This document shows, one piece after another, positions 43,618-55,251 of a stretch of DNA of 64,000 bases (position 1 is its first letter; every line of letters starts with the position of its first letter). Where the stretch lies: contig NC_080672.1 in NCBI RefSeq assembly GCF_030247195.1, positions 349,988,413 to 350,052,412 on the forward strand. The letters are read 5' to 3'. The notes beneath the pieces are model-generated. The model worked only from the letters and a program-made list of their open reading frames with translations. It made no database searches and was not told where the DNA came from. Source of the DNA: Topomyia yanbarensis. Taxonomy: Eukaryota; Arthropoda; Insecta; Diptera; Culicidae. Position numbers and translations under genes: made by a program.

Positions 43618-43829
43618 ACAGACAAACCTTGTCAGGATAGACGTGACTAGGCAGAACAGACCCAGCGAAAGTTACAAGAAAAGAGTCCGAAGCTGGAGCA
43701 AGGAGTCCTTGAATCGACCGACTCCGTGCAAATATTCGGCGGTCAGACTGGACTCGGTGACCACACCGTCAATCTCCACGTCGCGTGGAGGCACATATAC
43801 GTGGTACTCCGCGTGGAGGGGTGGGTTCC
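43618..43829 (-). pseudogene. I-clade ORF1 fragment
   Basis: The minus strand reads 'EYHVYVPPRDVEIDGVVTES' and SLTAEYLHGVGRFKDSLL in one frame, then, after a deletion and frame change, LAPASDSFLVTFAGS and VLPSHVYPDKVCLSDR. The intact I-clade ORF1 at 63.8-64.0 kb reads SLTAEDILKHGEGCFKNTLL and FRVTFAGSALPSHVL in the same order. About 25 residues are lost between the blocks. The zinc knuckles that should follow are absent. Confidence 0.75.
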
Positions 43830-46694
43830 GTTAAGCTTAGAGATTTTCTTTGAAAAATTAACTAAAGAGTGTGGAACATTTCTAAAAGAAATCGTGAAAA
43901 TATTATAGTTACAATGTATAAACACTGTTTTACTTGTTAAGTTCCGCCTGAATAGATAAAGGGAGCCGTGCTTTACATCGGCGTACTTTGAACAACAAGA
44001 TTATTTATCTTGTCAAAGGATGCTTCTAAAACACTTTACAATTTAGTGATAAATTGACACGAGGGAGGGATGTTTAAAGTCACCCAAAAAAGCTACGCCA
44101 TTCATGCCCGGTCACAATAAGCATCGTCTGCTATTTATCATGGAATTGGTCCAAATGGAAGGATTGAATAAGGAGTGTGCGATTCGAATTTTCATTTTGA
44201 TTGAAGTGAAATCAATTGATTGCACGTTAAGTAATGAATGAAATTGTGTGAATTGATGTTAACCCTTTTATGCCCAACTTTTTTCTAGTGCATGTAGGGT
44301 TTCAAAACTATTTTCTCTTGACAACGGTGGGGTTAAGAAACACGAAAAGCCTTTTTCATAAAGATAGGTGCTTCCCTCGCAGTGCTAGAAGCTGCCCAAT
44401 TTTTACCTCCAAATGCTCAATACAATTCTCCTACAATATTTACAATAGTCCACTTGCGTTCATCAGTTTTAAATAATATTGCAACATAACGAAGATATAT
44501 GAGAAATTCATTTTTCGTTGTCAACGTAAACCTGGCAGCACTGCTCCATCGGAATCCAATCAGACTAATTGTAATAATTTCAGTTCCAGAGCTGATCCTT
44601 GGAACTCTTATTACTCAAATGAATGGCCAGCCACAATTATCAGCCTTACTTATTTTTGTGAAAAAATCTTACATCAATCAAAAATTATAGCTGTTTAAAA
44701 CGTTGTTGTCCACAATCGTCCACAAACATGGGCATGAATGGGCTGAAAAATTAAATAAGGGATCCTCATCTATATAAATGTCAGACCCAAGACAAAAATT
44801 TATCCGCGAGATTTTAAAATAATCAAGCTCATCCCAATGATCCCTTGGAATTGACAGAAGCACTCTTCAAAGACATCCCACCCTAGAAAGTACTCTAAGT
44901 ATAAACTTTCGTTTGTATTGAATAAACTACAGTTGTGAAAAAATTTACTAAAAATTTGGGTGATGGGTTGATGTAACTATTCTAACCCAGAATTCAATGC
45001 CATTGCCTTTGATCTACAGCATTTCTCCCCGTTTTCCTGAGACTGCATGGTGGAGCTCGCCGAAGCGCCGTGAAAAATCACCATAATAAATACCCCGTCA
45101 ACATCCCGGTCTGTAATGGGATACGTATTTTAATTACTTTTGCTGTGCTACAACGGAACATACTGCAGTGCGCAGTAAGGGGGAGTAAACTGCTATGCTT
45201 TATAGAGGTTCTCCGGGATTTTCATGAATTCTAAATGACTCAACTAATCTGACAGGCAACAGATTGTCGTTGCCTCGACGAAGGGACGGCTGTTCGTTTT
45301 TAACTAATACGTTTCCGAATCGTGACGCCTTACTTTTCATTTCGTTCATTTCTTTACGACCAGAATTCGCACTGGGTAGTTCTAGCATGTCGTAGCAGTT
45401 TTGAACGGCGAAACGAACCCATATTTTTGATCGCATATTACTCCCCCATTGCTCATATTAGCTATCAAAAGTGACCATTCAGTCCCGACGATGGCTGTGA
45501 AATTGAATGGAGAATCGATCCTTTTGCCCCAAGGCTGTGACCGCTGTGTAATAATGATAACCTTTTAAAATAACAATTCCCAGCAAAATATTGCCATCTC
45601 GGGGAAAAAGCTCTGGACCTTTTTGTCCGTTTTGACAGCCAAAAAAAATGTATACCAATCTGCAATATATTATTTTATGCAGCATCATATACCGAGTAAG
45701 GAGGGACAATGTTCCCTGCCAACTACCACCGCCTCCCATCGGTCCCATCAACAGTTCACCGCTCTAACATCGCAGGCTACAGGGGTGTTTACCTCCTTTC
45801 TTTGTCTGCTCCATCCAATCTCATTTATAATCCTTGCCCCATAGGAGACCGTCATCTCGGTGCGCCTAGGCGTGGTAAACCTTTCGACTTTTAGCGTAAA
45901 ATATCCCGGTCAATCACAGCCGTTGCTGTTGCTGCTTTCGCCGAGCCCTATATTGGTCATAAAGTTCCAAAAAGAGTAGCATGGGACTGAACGCCCTAGC
46001 TGGTAAAATCGGTGTACTGAAAATTGTGTCTTGACATACTAGGAAAAATAAAACTGTGAGATTGTGAGAATAATATTTTTTCAAAGAGTTAGCCAAAATT
46101 AAAGTGTTCTTTACACTCTCAACACTATAGTGAGAAGACTGCTAAAAAGTCAGATCGATCGGTGATTTGGTGGTGTGTAGTTATCTAGCGCAATAAAATT
46201 AGAAGTTTTGAAACAACATTCGTATATGTAATACTTCTGTAAGCACAAGCTCCATTTTCACCTTTATGAACTGTTCCGCCTCGTGCACTGTACCTCTAAG
46301 GCGGGTCTGTGTAAAGTCAATTTCGGTTGTGTTTTCCCGTAATGGGCCTAGTTTATTTCGCGAATCACTTATTTCAACGGGACTATGCTGTTTCTATAGT
46401 GTAGTGGTACGTCGCGGGTAGTATGTGTTCGTTTGTTTGATTGATATTCACAAGCGGTGTGCTTTTTGACTTCTGCACGAAATGCGAAAGCAGACTTAGG
46501 CAAAAATGTGTAAAATCATGCCAGAACTCTCCAGCTTAAATTTCGTTAGTCGAAAGTCGATTATAGACATTCTATTGAGACATTAAATCTCAACGTTTAA
46601 TACAATTTCAAGACAAGTGGGATTAAAAATACAAATCCGATTACTTAAATTTGATTTACTCCTCCTTTGAATCTTCAACTCCTGATTACATGTG
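43830..46694. other. Unassigned interval
   Basis: Begins AT-rich and is more balanced at 45000-45900. A lone TTAACCCTTTTATGCCCAA at about 44261 resembles a piggyBac-type end, but no partner end was found. No gene recognised. Confidence 0.35.
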
Positions 46695-46702
46695 ATCAAG
46701 AC

Positions 46703-47843
46703 TAGGGTTGTGGTACCGGTAATACCGGTACCGAAAATCCCGGGAATACCGACCCATTTTTGGTACCGTAATACCGGTACTGAACAAAAGCCAGTACCGG
46801 TATTTTCAGTACCATACAATTTTTTATGAAAAATATGTGGACTCTCAAGGGGGACCTGTTTCAAAATATCGGTCTACAAGATGACTTTTAATTTTATTAA
46901 TTGTCTTTTAGATAAATCGTTGAGCTAACACCTTTGTAGGGGAATGAGGTGGGGCCATCATCATAATAATTCTAGAAGTAAAACATTACTAGCTCCCGTT
47001 GTACTGAACGGTATGTTTAAATTCTTGCTTTATTTTGTCGAAATTAAAATTTAACGATCTTGTACTAAATTTCAAAATATTCACATCTAGCGTAAGAGAA
47101 ATTTGCTATTATTGTGTTTATTAGCGACATTCTGATTGGTTTTCATTATTCACTGGGTGGCGCGTAATAAAGCTATGGTCTAAGTCATGTCTGTATTTGG
47201 TTTGATCTTCAACCATTATCTATAAAAGAACGAACAGCGAGTTAGTAGCTAAAAGTTTTAGAGTTGGTGAACTGCTTCAAATGGGACGATTTGTAATTAT
47301 TGGTGATCGGAAAATTCTGGAAAACTCAATACTTTACGGAAAAGCAAGGAGCCTTGGTATGCATTAGAGAATAGTATGCAAATGACATAAAGATCAAAAC
47401 CAATTTACAGAAAAGCAAGAGAGGAAATGCGAGCAACCTGCTCGGATTTTCTGCCATTCTCGCTTTGATTTACTGTTATTAATAGGGTTTCTTACATTTA
47501 CCATCTGTTGAAGTCGACGAAAGTCGCACCGCTTAGCAGTTAGTGATATCAAAGTGGCCTAGATTTTAAAATAAAAGAAAGTGCCGCATACGAAAAATAT
47601 CTTCTGTGAAATGAGTCATATCATTCCGAAGCAATTAAAAACAATAAACATGTTTTTTTGATCAGCACAAATCAATCATCTGAGAATAAGGTCATCAGTT
47701 TGAGCATTCGATTTCACTTTGAAGCTGTTTTCGATTTTTTTTTAAATGTTCGAGTACCGGTACTTCACCGGTACTACCGGTACTGAGGGCTTCAGTACCG
47801 TAGTACCGGTTCTCACCAAAATGGGTCGGTACTGCGAACCCTA
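46703..47843. mobile_element. hAT-like MITE with 8-bp TSD
   Basis: The ends TAGGGTT and AACCCTA are flanked by perfect 8-bp ATCAAGAC (46695-46702 and 47844-47851). Both ends carry clusters of GGTACCGGTA-type palindromes and a shared ACCGACCCATTTT near each end, in inverted orientation. The 1141-bp interior has no transposase frame. The TSD length and T/CAGGG ends support hAT. Confidence 0.85.
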
Positions 47844-47851
47844 ATCAAGAC

Positions 47852-48346
47852 CCGTCGTTGGGGGGCAATGCACGGTGATCCAGAATGCCAATATAGCAGG
47901 AATAATAAATTTTTGCTACAACGAAATAACTTAGCCTTATTATGTATTTGGGAGAGTTTTCGTAGTTTGTGAGCCCCTTCTTTTTGTTTAAAGATTAGTT
48001 AGAGTGGTTCTAATTGTACCAAATTAACTTTTCAATCATTCTAGATTGACAACAAATTTAGAAAAGTTTTCTCTGAAGACGGGTAAACTACATTTGATTC
48101 ACTTTTCATTTTTCAAATCAAGGTTTAGGAAAAACGATTTTATTCGATTTTATATTTTTTGCGGCATTGATTTCAAACTGAAGTGCTCTTCAGACAACTT
48201 AGGGCAATTAATATGTTCAAGTTACAACATATCTAACTATTATTACTTTTAAGCTGGCCTATAAAAGAGACACAGTTTCGTTCCCACGAAAAAAAAATGC
48301 AGTTTACAAGACTACTACAATTATTAATTTTTTTTTCTGAGTTTTG
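47852..48346. other. Unassigned interval
   Basis: AT-rich; a 68-codon plus frame (48046-48252) without motif. Confidence 0.4.
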
Positions 48347-48440
48347 ACGTAAGTGCCAATACCTTTAAGGCTTGGGTCGGATCACCAAGGGTTGCAGGTT
48401 CGAATCCTGCCTCTGACGGGAGAGTTTTTTTTTCACATAG
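48347..48440 (+). repeat. tRNA-like SINE fragment with B box
   Basis: GCAGGTTCGAATCCTGC forms a perfect 5-bp T-stem with loop (about 48396-48412). A TCTGACGGGAGAG and T9 stretch follow, which could act as a Pol III terminator. The D-arm and a matching 5' acceptor strand are missing, so it is not a tRNA gene. A related copy lies inverted at 52567-52625. Confidence 0.6.
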
Positions 48441-48454
48441 TTGTTTTTGTTTAA

Positions 48455-48645
48455 CCCTAAAAAAGCAAGGGGGCTCAGAGGCCCGGCTAGTTATAGGGCT
48501 CTAGTTTCAATAAACTTGTAATTTGAAATACAAATGCGTTTTCGGGCTTTCGATTTGATAAAATGACAAAAAAAATCCTTCAATTTCATTGGGCCTTAGA
48601 AGCGATGCTTGTTGAAGTCACAGTGTTAGCTTGCCTTTTTGAGGG
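48455..48645. mobile_element. piggyBac-like MITE, 191 bp
   Basis: TTAA (48451-48454 and 48646-48649) flanks the ends CCCTAAAAAAGCAAG and, inverted, CCCTCAAAAAGGCAAG. The TIRs differ in sequence from the 713-1422 element but share the CCCT start and TTAA target. Confidence 0.7.
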
Positions 48646-48890
48646 TTAATTAACCATTAGTATATATTTTTCCCGTTGGATACACAATAATGTCTTAAGA
48701 CTATACTATTTAATAGTGGGTAGGATAGTTCGAATTTTACTAAAAGTTGAATTTTTGTGTTTCAATGATTCGAATTAATTAGTCTTTCAGAATATTTAAG
48801 AAAAAGGAAATCAAATTTACGAAATCTTTATTAAAGACACGAGAGCTCTATGCCTTGTACTTTTCATTTTACAAAAAAATTAAAGAAATA

Positions 48891-49564
48891 GGGTGTTCTC
48901 AAAAAATACTGGAAATAATTGTTAGTGAAAAAAAATCCTAAATAAAGACAATAGAAACAAAATATCTTAAAAATGTAATAAAAGTCTTAAAAATGTGGTA
49001 CTAACAAAAACTGTTTTTTTGCACTTTTAATTTTTCATGTTTCGTAAATGGTGTTAACGGACAAATTTTAAAGTTCTGCAAGGCAATTCTTTTCATGTTA
49101 GAAGGACTTAGATAGCACTATCCGAACTAAATTTATAGGCAGTATTAGATAAAAAAGCCCTTTTGAAGCAATTGGGGCAACCAAAATTTATTTCTTCAAA
49201 GAGCATAGTTTTAAGCGCATGCAAAAAAAAATACTGATGCGGTATTTCCAAAATAATGTGATCTAGTTTTTAAATTGTGTTTGTCCAACTGAAAAATGAT
49301 CCATAGTTATTTTCATTACATAAAAGACCGTTTACAAAATTGAATCAAAAATTACTTTTTAAAATATCTAAAATAGTGTACGGACGCAGTTGATGGTGAA
49401 AATTTTGAGACAATTGTTTTTAAAAAAGCATTTATTCTTCGGTGTTCGAATAACTCTTCGATCGAATTAAGTCTACTGGCCTACGACTTTCAAAATTCTT
49501 ATTGGTCCTCAGGATGAATTTTAACAAACTTCGTGCAAAAAAAGTTATTTTTTTAGCAACACCC
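48891..49564. mobile_element. Tc1/mariner-like MITE (tentative)
   Basis: The ends GGGTGTTCTCAAAAAA and, inverted, GGGTGTTGCTAAAAAA each lie next to TA (48889-48890 and 49565-49566). The 674-bp interior is AT-rich and non-coding. Confidence 0.5.
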
Positions 49565-49829
49565 TAAGTTGCATAATTAGAGTAGCTATAAAATAAAAAC
49601 GTTTGGAGATACAACTATGACGTCTTCAGCATAGTTGCTTAGTACAAATTGCTCAACAGTTTGGACGAAGACTGCAAACTTTTATCCCATCACATTCAGG
49701 AAATAATTCTTGAGACATTCTAATAATAAGAGCCACCCTAATACCGCTTACATCTGAAGATTATTTGGCAGTGATTATTTGTTCTAAAGACATCGTAGCT
49801 CTAAAATATTACTACATACAACAAAAAAA

Positions 49830-50160
49830 TTGTTTTCCTTGATGGGACTAGGAAATGTGAGCTATTCTAGACTACACGATGACATTGCTCATCAAATTGA
49901 GTTCCCCCGTGATGGGAGAACGAAATTTACCTCCAGGCTCCATGTATTGGAATATATTAGCGTCAATTCGAAGTTTACCGTTCCAGAGAATGTTCGAGAG
50001 AAGAGAATGTCGAAATTTGCCATACAAATTCTGATCTGGAGGGCGATTTGTAGATGTGGAAAAACGGTTCAACTATTACCAGTGCTTTGGCATCACGCGA
50101 ATCTGGCAGACAAATGTCTCAACGATTCTATGATGTATTTGGTAACTATGGGTTAGAAAT
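49830..50160 (+). pseudogene. Tc1-like transposase fragment (tentative)
   Basis: Open for 108 codons. The segment FTVPENVREKRMSKFA then IQILIWRAICRCGKT resembles the region around the second half of the Tc1/mariner (DD34E/D) catalytic core, usually 'VPENVR.KR.SKFAKKFLIWQAIC.CGK'. Catalytic acids were not identified, and sequence on either side does not align by eye. A chance frame cannot be excluded. Confidence 0.4.
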
Positions 50161-50272
50161 CATTACGAAAAATTCAAACAAAACAGTAATTGTTACATTC
50201 TGTAAGTTTCAGTTTTCCAGTGCGATTGAATATAATGTTTTGTGATTAGCTACGATATTACGTATTTCTTAA

Positions 50273-51331
50273 ATGTTCAATTTTGAAAACGGATTCCCGG
50301 ACAAACTGACGCGATTAGTGAAGGCGACGATGGATCGGGTGATGTGCGTAGTACGTGTCTCAGGGACGCTCTCGAGTCCCTTCGAATCACGCAGAGGGTT
50401 ACGGCAAGGTGATGGTCTCTCGTGTCTGTTATTCAACATCGCGCTGGAAGGTGTAATAAGAAGAGCAGGGATCGACACGAGTGGTACGATTTTCACAAAG
50501 TCCGTTCAGCTACTTGGCTTCGCCGATGACGTTGATATTATTGCACGAAACTTTGAGAAGATGGAGGAAGCCTACATCAGACTGAAAAGAGAAGCCAAGC
50601 GCGTCGGACTTGCTATCAACACGTCGAAGACAAAGTACATGATAGGAAGAGGTTCACGAGAAGAAAATGAGAACCGCCCGCTTCGAGTTTGCATCGGTGG
50701 CGACGAAATCGAGGTGGTTGAAGAGTTCGTGTACTTGGGCTCACTGGTGACCGCCGACAATGATACCAGCAGAGAGATTCGTAGACGCATCGTGGCAGGA
50801 AATCGTGCTTACTTTGGCCTCCGCAAGACACTTCGGTCGAACAGAGTTCGCCGTCGTACGAAGTTGACCATCTACAAGATGCTGATTAGATCGGTAGTTC
50901 TCTACGGGCACGAGACCTGGACCATGCTCGTGGAGGACCAACGCGCACTTGGTGTCTTCGAACGGAAAGTGCTGCGTACCATCTACGGTGGAGTGCAGAT
51001 GGAAGACGGCACATGGAGACGGCGAATGAACCATGAGTTGCATCAGCTGTTGGGGGAGCCGCCCATCTGTCATACCGCGAAAATCGGACGACTATGGTGG
51101 GCCGGGCACGTAGCCAGAATGTCGGACAATAGCCCGGTGAAAACGGTTCTCAATTGCAATCCGACCGGTACAAGAAGACGTGGCGCGCAGCGAGCACGAT
51201 GGATCGACCAGGTGGAAGACGAGTTGCGGACCCTTCGCAGACTGCGTGGCTGGCGACGCGCGGCCATGGACCGAGTGGAATGGAGGAATCTTATGTATAC
51301 GGCACAGGCCACTTCGGCCTTAATCTGTTAA
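50273..51331 (+). CDS. Partial reverse transcriptase ORF of RTE-like element
   Basis: 352 codons. The ATG at 50273 and the next few codons lie in host flank and TSD, so only residues from about 7 onward are element-encoded. The frame contains RT motif B (RRGLRQGDGLSCLLFN, about residues 43-58) and the catalytic GFADDVD (about residues 82-88, DNA near 50518-50535). YLGSLVTADNDTSREIRRRI and a long C-terminal domain rich in Arg and Trp follow (WAGHVARM at about residue 275). The endonuclease and the palm motifs before B are missing, so no activity is expected. The element is dead on arrival through 5' truncation but otherwise undecayed. Confidence 0.8.
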   Translation: MFNFENGFPDKLTRLVKATMDRVMCVVRVSGTLSSPFESRRGLRQGDGLSCLLFNIALEGVIRRAGIDTSGTIFTKSVQLLGFADDVDIIARNFEKMEEAYIRLKREAKRVGLAINTSKTKYMIGRGSREENENRPLRVCIGGDEIEVVEEFVYLGSLVTADNDTSREIRRRIVAGNRAYFGLRKTLRSNRVRRRTKLTIYKMLIRSVVLYGHETWTMLVEDQRALGVFERKVLRTIYGGVQMEDGTWRRRMNHELHQLLGEPPICHTAKIGRLWWAGHVARMSDNSPVKTVLNCNPTGTRRRGAQRARWIDQVEDELRTLRRLRGWRRAAMDRVEWRNLMYTAQATSALIC

Positions 51332-51340
51332 TAATAATAA
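50290..51340 (+). mobile_element. 5'-truncated RTE-like non-LTR insertion with 13-bp TSD
   Basis: Flanked by perfect TCAATTTTGAAAA copies (50277-50289 and 51341-51353). It begins mid-RT and ends after the ORF2 stop with a TAATAATAATAA tail, as RTE-type elements do. The coding part has no stop or frameshift, so the insertion is young. RTE assignment is from the RT/C-terminal type and tail, and is less certain than the insertion itself. Confidence 0.85.
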
Positions 51341-51353
51341 TCAATTTTGAAAA

Positions 51354-52566
51354 GGAGTTGTATACATTTTACAGAATAACTTTCTCCGGCTTGCAAAAAC
51401 TGTTCACTGATTGAAAGAAAGCCCCTAATACTGATTACTGATATCTTTTAATTTACGTAAAGATTAATAAAGGTATCATTGATGACACCACTAAAATAAC
51501 TCGAAAAGTTTCATTTTTTATAGTTCTATAAATATGATTGAGCCTGCTTGCGACGCATGTAATGAGTCGTACTTCGTACTTGATTCTCTTTTATTGAAGA
51601 GACTTTCTTTTAGATTTACTTCCTGTTTTTAGTTTTTAGGATGAGCAGATTCAGATTCAATTTTCGAAAAATCGATTTTATTGCTTTAAGTTAAAAGTCG
51701 TACTTTCGGAGTATCCCTCCAGAAATGAGCAAGAGAGGATCCGCGCCAAGTGGTTGTGTCGCGCCTTTCGTGCGGTGACGTCGAATAGAGGAGTAATTAG
51801 AACAAATTTCTGGCCAATAACCAAATATATTTATTTTAAATTTTTGATTCGTTATATATTTTTTACCCTAAAAACCTACTGTACAATGGGCAAAATAAGG
51901 AGTATTTCAAAAATTGTTAAAGAATTTTTGCAATGGTGATATTTTAAGGGGTTGTTTAATCATTTTCATTATATATCCAGCAATATTGCTTTCTAGTGAT
52001 GATTACTGCATTAAATAAGACAATGTTATTACAAACGTAGTTGAACACCACCATTTGTATAACAACAGCCTAAAACTAACTGAAAATATCATTGTTGCTG
52101 TACATTGCACCAACTTTAAAAATACGTTTTTAAAACATTTTATTCCAAACTTGAATGACAAAAAAAGTTATATCAAACGGCGAGATCCGGCAAAGTTGCT
52201 GAAGCAGTATTTCAAAACAAGATTCCAGATATCCAAAAAACATAAAAACTCTTTCGGACTTGTCCGATCCACAAATTCCAAAAAATTTCCGAAAAATAAC
52301 CATTTTCTTCCTTAAATGACTGCAATTTGCCTGATTTCCGTGAAGCTTTGGAAAACTTTTGTCAGTGGAGGACTCTATGGCCAACTTTCTAGTTATTTCT
52401 GGCAGCTCGTTATATCATCGAGTAGTCTTATCGACATCGCGGTCATACAATTAAATCATTTTCTTGGGCTTGACATAAGTGCCAATACTTTATTTAAGAT
52501 TTTTGGTGGAGTCCAACAGGGAAAACAAATCGAAATGACGAGTTAAACGAAAGTAATTATGTGGAA
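51354..52566. other. Unassigned interval
   Basis: AT-rich; short frames at 52055-52315 and 52130-52384 overlap on opposite strands and show no motif. ATAAGTGCCAATACTTTA near 52474 resembles GTAAGTGCCAATACCTTTA near 48350, linking it to the tRNA-like repeat. Confidence 0.4.
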
Positions 52567-52625
52567 AAATTCCCCCTAGAGGCAGGATCGAACCTGCAAC
52601 CCTTGGGACTCCGGACCAATGCATA
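52567..52625 (-). repeat. tRNA-like SINE fragment, inverted copy
   Basis: The minus strand reads AAGGGTTGCAGGTTCGATCC and TGCCTCTAGGGGGAATTTTT, the counterpart of 48388-48440. It keeps the B box and has no complete tRNA fold. Confidence 0.6.
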
Positions 52626-52744
52626 AAACCTTATACAACGATGAATGACAACGAACAATGATAACGTTTCATACAAAAAGCACACAATAATCGCATTGGC
52701 GACAGTGATCATACACAACTGCCACTCCCACCCAACACATTTGA

Positions 52745-52895
52745 TCTATTTTATTTTACCAAGGCCCGGCTTGTCTAATTTGAGCTCATCACCCACTGGT
52801 GGGTGACAGAGTCAAAGGAGACTGTTGCTTTCTGATCCCTTGCCCAGTTCACAGAGGTGTGACGGGAGCGAACCCGCCGTTTGAAAAAAAGTCTA
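52745..52895 (-). mobile_element. tRNA-derived SINE (tentative)
   Basis: The minus strand carries GGCGGGTTCGCTCCCG, a B-box-like T arm, near 52866-52881. 'CACCCACCAGTGGGTGATGA' and 'AAGCCGGGCCTTGGTAAAAT' follow. The appearance fits the mosquito SINE family Feilai as I remember it. A-box not identified. Confidence 0.5.
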
Positions 52896-53004
52896 AAATC
52901 GCGGTTCTGTTTCTGACATAACCCTACTCCAGCTAGAACTTTTATGAGTAAGACACAACAAGGGAAATAATTTCATAAACATTACAATGGTACATTTCTG
53001 GAGC

Positions 53005-53793
53005 GTTTTGCTTTTCTCGTATAGGAAGGTTATGCACTTGCAGGGAATTTTAACTTTTAACTAAGGTCGGGAATGCTGAGTCTCTTATACCAGTTCGTCG
53101 AGATCGGAAAAATGTCTGTATATGTATATGTTTGTATGTATGAGTGTATGAATCAATTAATCTTACTCATTTTTCTCAGAGGTGGTTGAGCCTATTTCAA
53201 CAATATTATGTTCAAATGCAAGGGTGGGGTAACACCGCCATAGACTGCTGTTCAATATTATTTGAATCGGAGTTCTGGTTCCGGAGTAAGGTTTAAGAGT
53301 GCGGCCACACATAAAATTCCTTAACTAAACACTTCTATTGTTAGACGATAGATATCGATTGTCAGTTAATAACGTTGATGTTATGGATGATATTATGGTT
53401 TATACATTCGAATAGAAAAGTTCGTTGAATCGGTTTGTGTACCAACCGGGTGTTTATAAATGTGGGTCGACACTGTTCTTGTGTAACCGGTTGGACTAGT
53501 TTAGACCTTCCATACGTAGTATATTACTTACTTAATCGGATTAATTACTAAGTCGGTTTAAAAACGCCTTTGACCATATTGAGACATTTTGCAGGAAGCA
53601 TTTTTCTGCTGGTTCGCCACTCAAACATACATAAACAGTTCAATTGCTTGTATAGCTTGATGAACTACACTTTCTAATGGAAAACGCTGATGGACCAACA
53701 ACAACAACTCAAGACTTTGTCTCATTTATATTGAATCCTAGTTTAGTTATGCAAGAAAGGATCAATTACACCACTAGGTGAATAAAAATAGGT
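53005..53793 (+). repeat. Repeat family A, copy A7 (diverged, both ends)
   Basis: Begins TTTTGCTTTTCTCGTATAGG (head hairpin weakened) and ends CACTAGGTGAATAAAAATAG. A short TGTATG-type microsatellite lies at 53115-53145. It is clearly older than A2/A4. Confidence 0.7.
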
Positions 53794-55251
53794 TCTTGTC
53801 TTTGGTTTCTCGTAGAGAAGCATATTTTTTGTGTTTTTCGTAAAAACAATAAAATGTATTCGATGTTGTTACGATCTGAAGTTATTACGTGCTTTCAGTT
53901 ATACTTTTAATTCGTGAGTTCGTTAAACATATATATTGGCACTAATATGCTCAGTAATTGGTTTGTATTTTGGTTAAAAATAATTAGCTTTTGATCCTTT
54001 TTTGCACAATTATCATCAAAATTCAAAGAGATGTTCGGCTTCTTGAAGAAAACTGGAACATTTGTTTGATTGCAGGTGTCTTTTACCATCAGGTCACATC
54101 GCATCAAAGTCGCTATTCGCTAATGTTGATTTAGTTTTTGGATCAGAGTTGCTCTAGATTCGCTCGAAACAGTCATTTTTATATGAATTTTGTAAACATT
54201 AGAGCGAACCTCGAGCGACTAGAATCTAAAACCGAAAACAACATAAGACGTATGGTGTTTTCGAAAATGACGTTTTGCTCAAAATGAAATGAAGTGATCA
54301 GAGCGCCGAAAGCATTCGTGATGAGTATATAGAAAATATAGAAAGGTTGTCTTGAGTCGACTTCAATTGATTGATTCTTTTTTCTCTCTTCTCTCCATGA
54401 TTGCTGATCATCTCTCGGTTTAGTATAAAATTACGAATAAAAATATGAACGAGAGATTGTCACAAACTAAATGCATTAAATCGTAATGTTAATCGCAATA
54501 CAGTAACTTGCAGATTCACCCAGTCGCAACATTTTAGTCGCTCTCTGTGATTGTCTATTGATGTGTGTTCGCTGTATCGTCGCTTTGCTAAACTTACGTG
54601 GGCATCAACTGGAAGCCACAGAAAGTGACCAAAAGGATGTTTTTTCTGGTAACATTAAGTTCATCGTGTGAACCTAACCTAAGAGTGACAATTTTAAGCA
54701 AATATTGATAGATTCCCCGAAACGGCGAGTGATATGATTTAGCAGTAATTGGCATCCGATTAAAAGAAAACCACCACGTTTGTCGTACTGCAAAGTTAAT
54801 AATGTATAAAACTCGTAGGTAACTGAACTCGCATCTCAGTAAATACGAAGTTTTGCGATTTTTTATCCTAGTTACTTTCATACGATTTTTCTCTTACACA
54901 CTACACTGATATCCTACAAAGGTCTTTTTGACAGCGACTAGCCATTAGAGGCCAGTTTACGAAGAGGGGAAATATTTTGTCGTTACCAACTGTGTCTTAG
55001 GGCTCGTTTATTTCTACTTCGTTATTGTTTGCCGATAATAACTGTTTATTTTGAGGTACTATACGCAGCTTTTACAGTTGTCAGTATTACCTGAATAGCT
55101 GCCACAAAACTTGTCGACCGCTTGTGGTTCCGGTAATGGCATTAGAGACTATGGATTGGGATGAATTGGATACCCTTCGTAATGGATTTCATTTCTCCCC
55201 AATATAACATGAATCTTCTGATGGCCACTGTGCAAGGCAGATCATGTAGAT
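53794..55251. other. Unassigned interval
   Basis: AT-rich, with short inverted patches (for example around 54150-54235). No domain or element end recognised. Confidence 0.4.

Noticed and set aside
44261..44280. Single piggyBac-like end TTAACCCTTTTATGCCCAA
   Set aside because: No inverted partner end was found within the window, so an element cannot be defined.
48347..48440. tRNA gene
   Set aside because: Only the T-arm fits; no D-arm, anticodon arm or matching acceptor strand.
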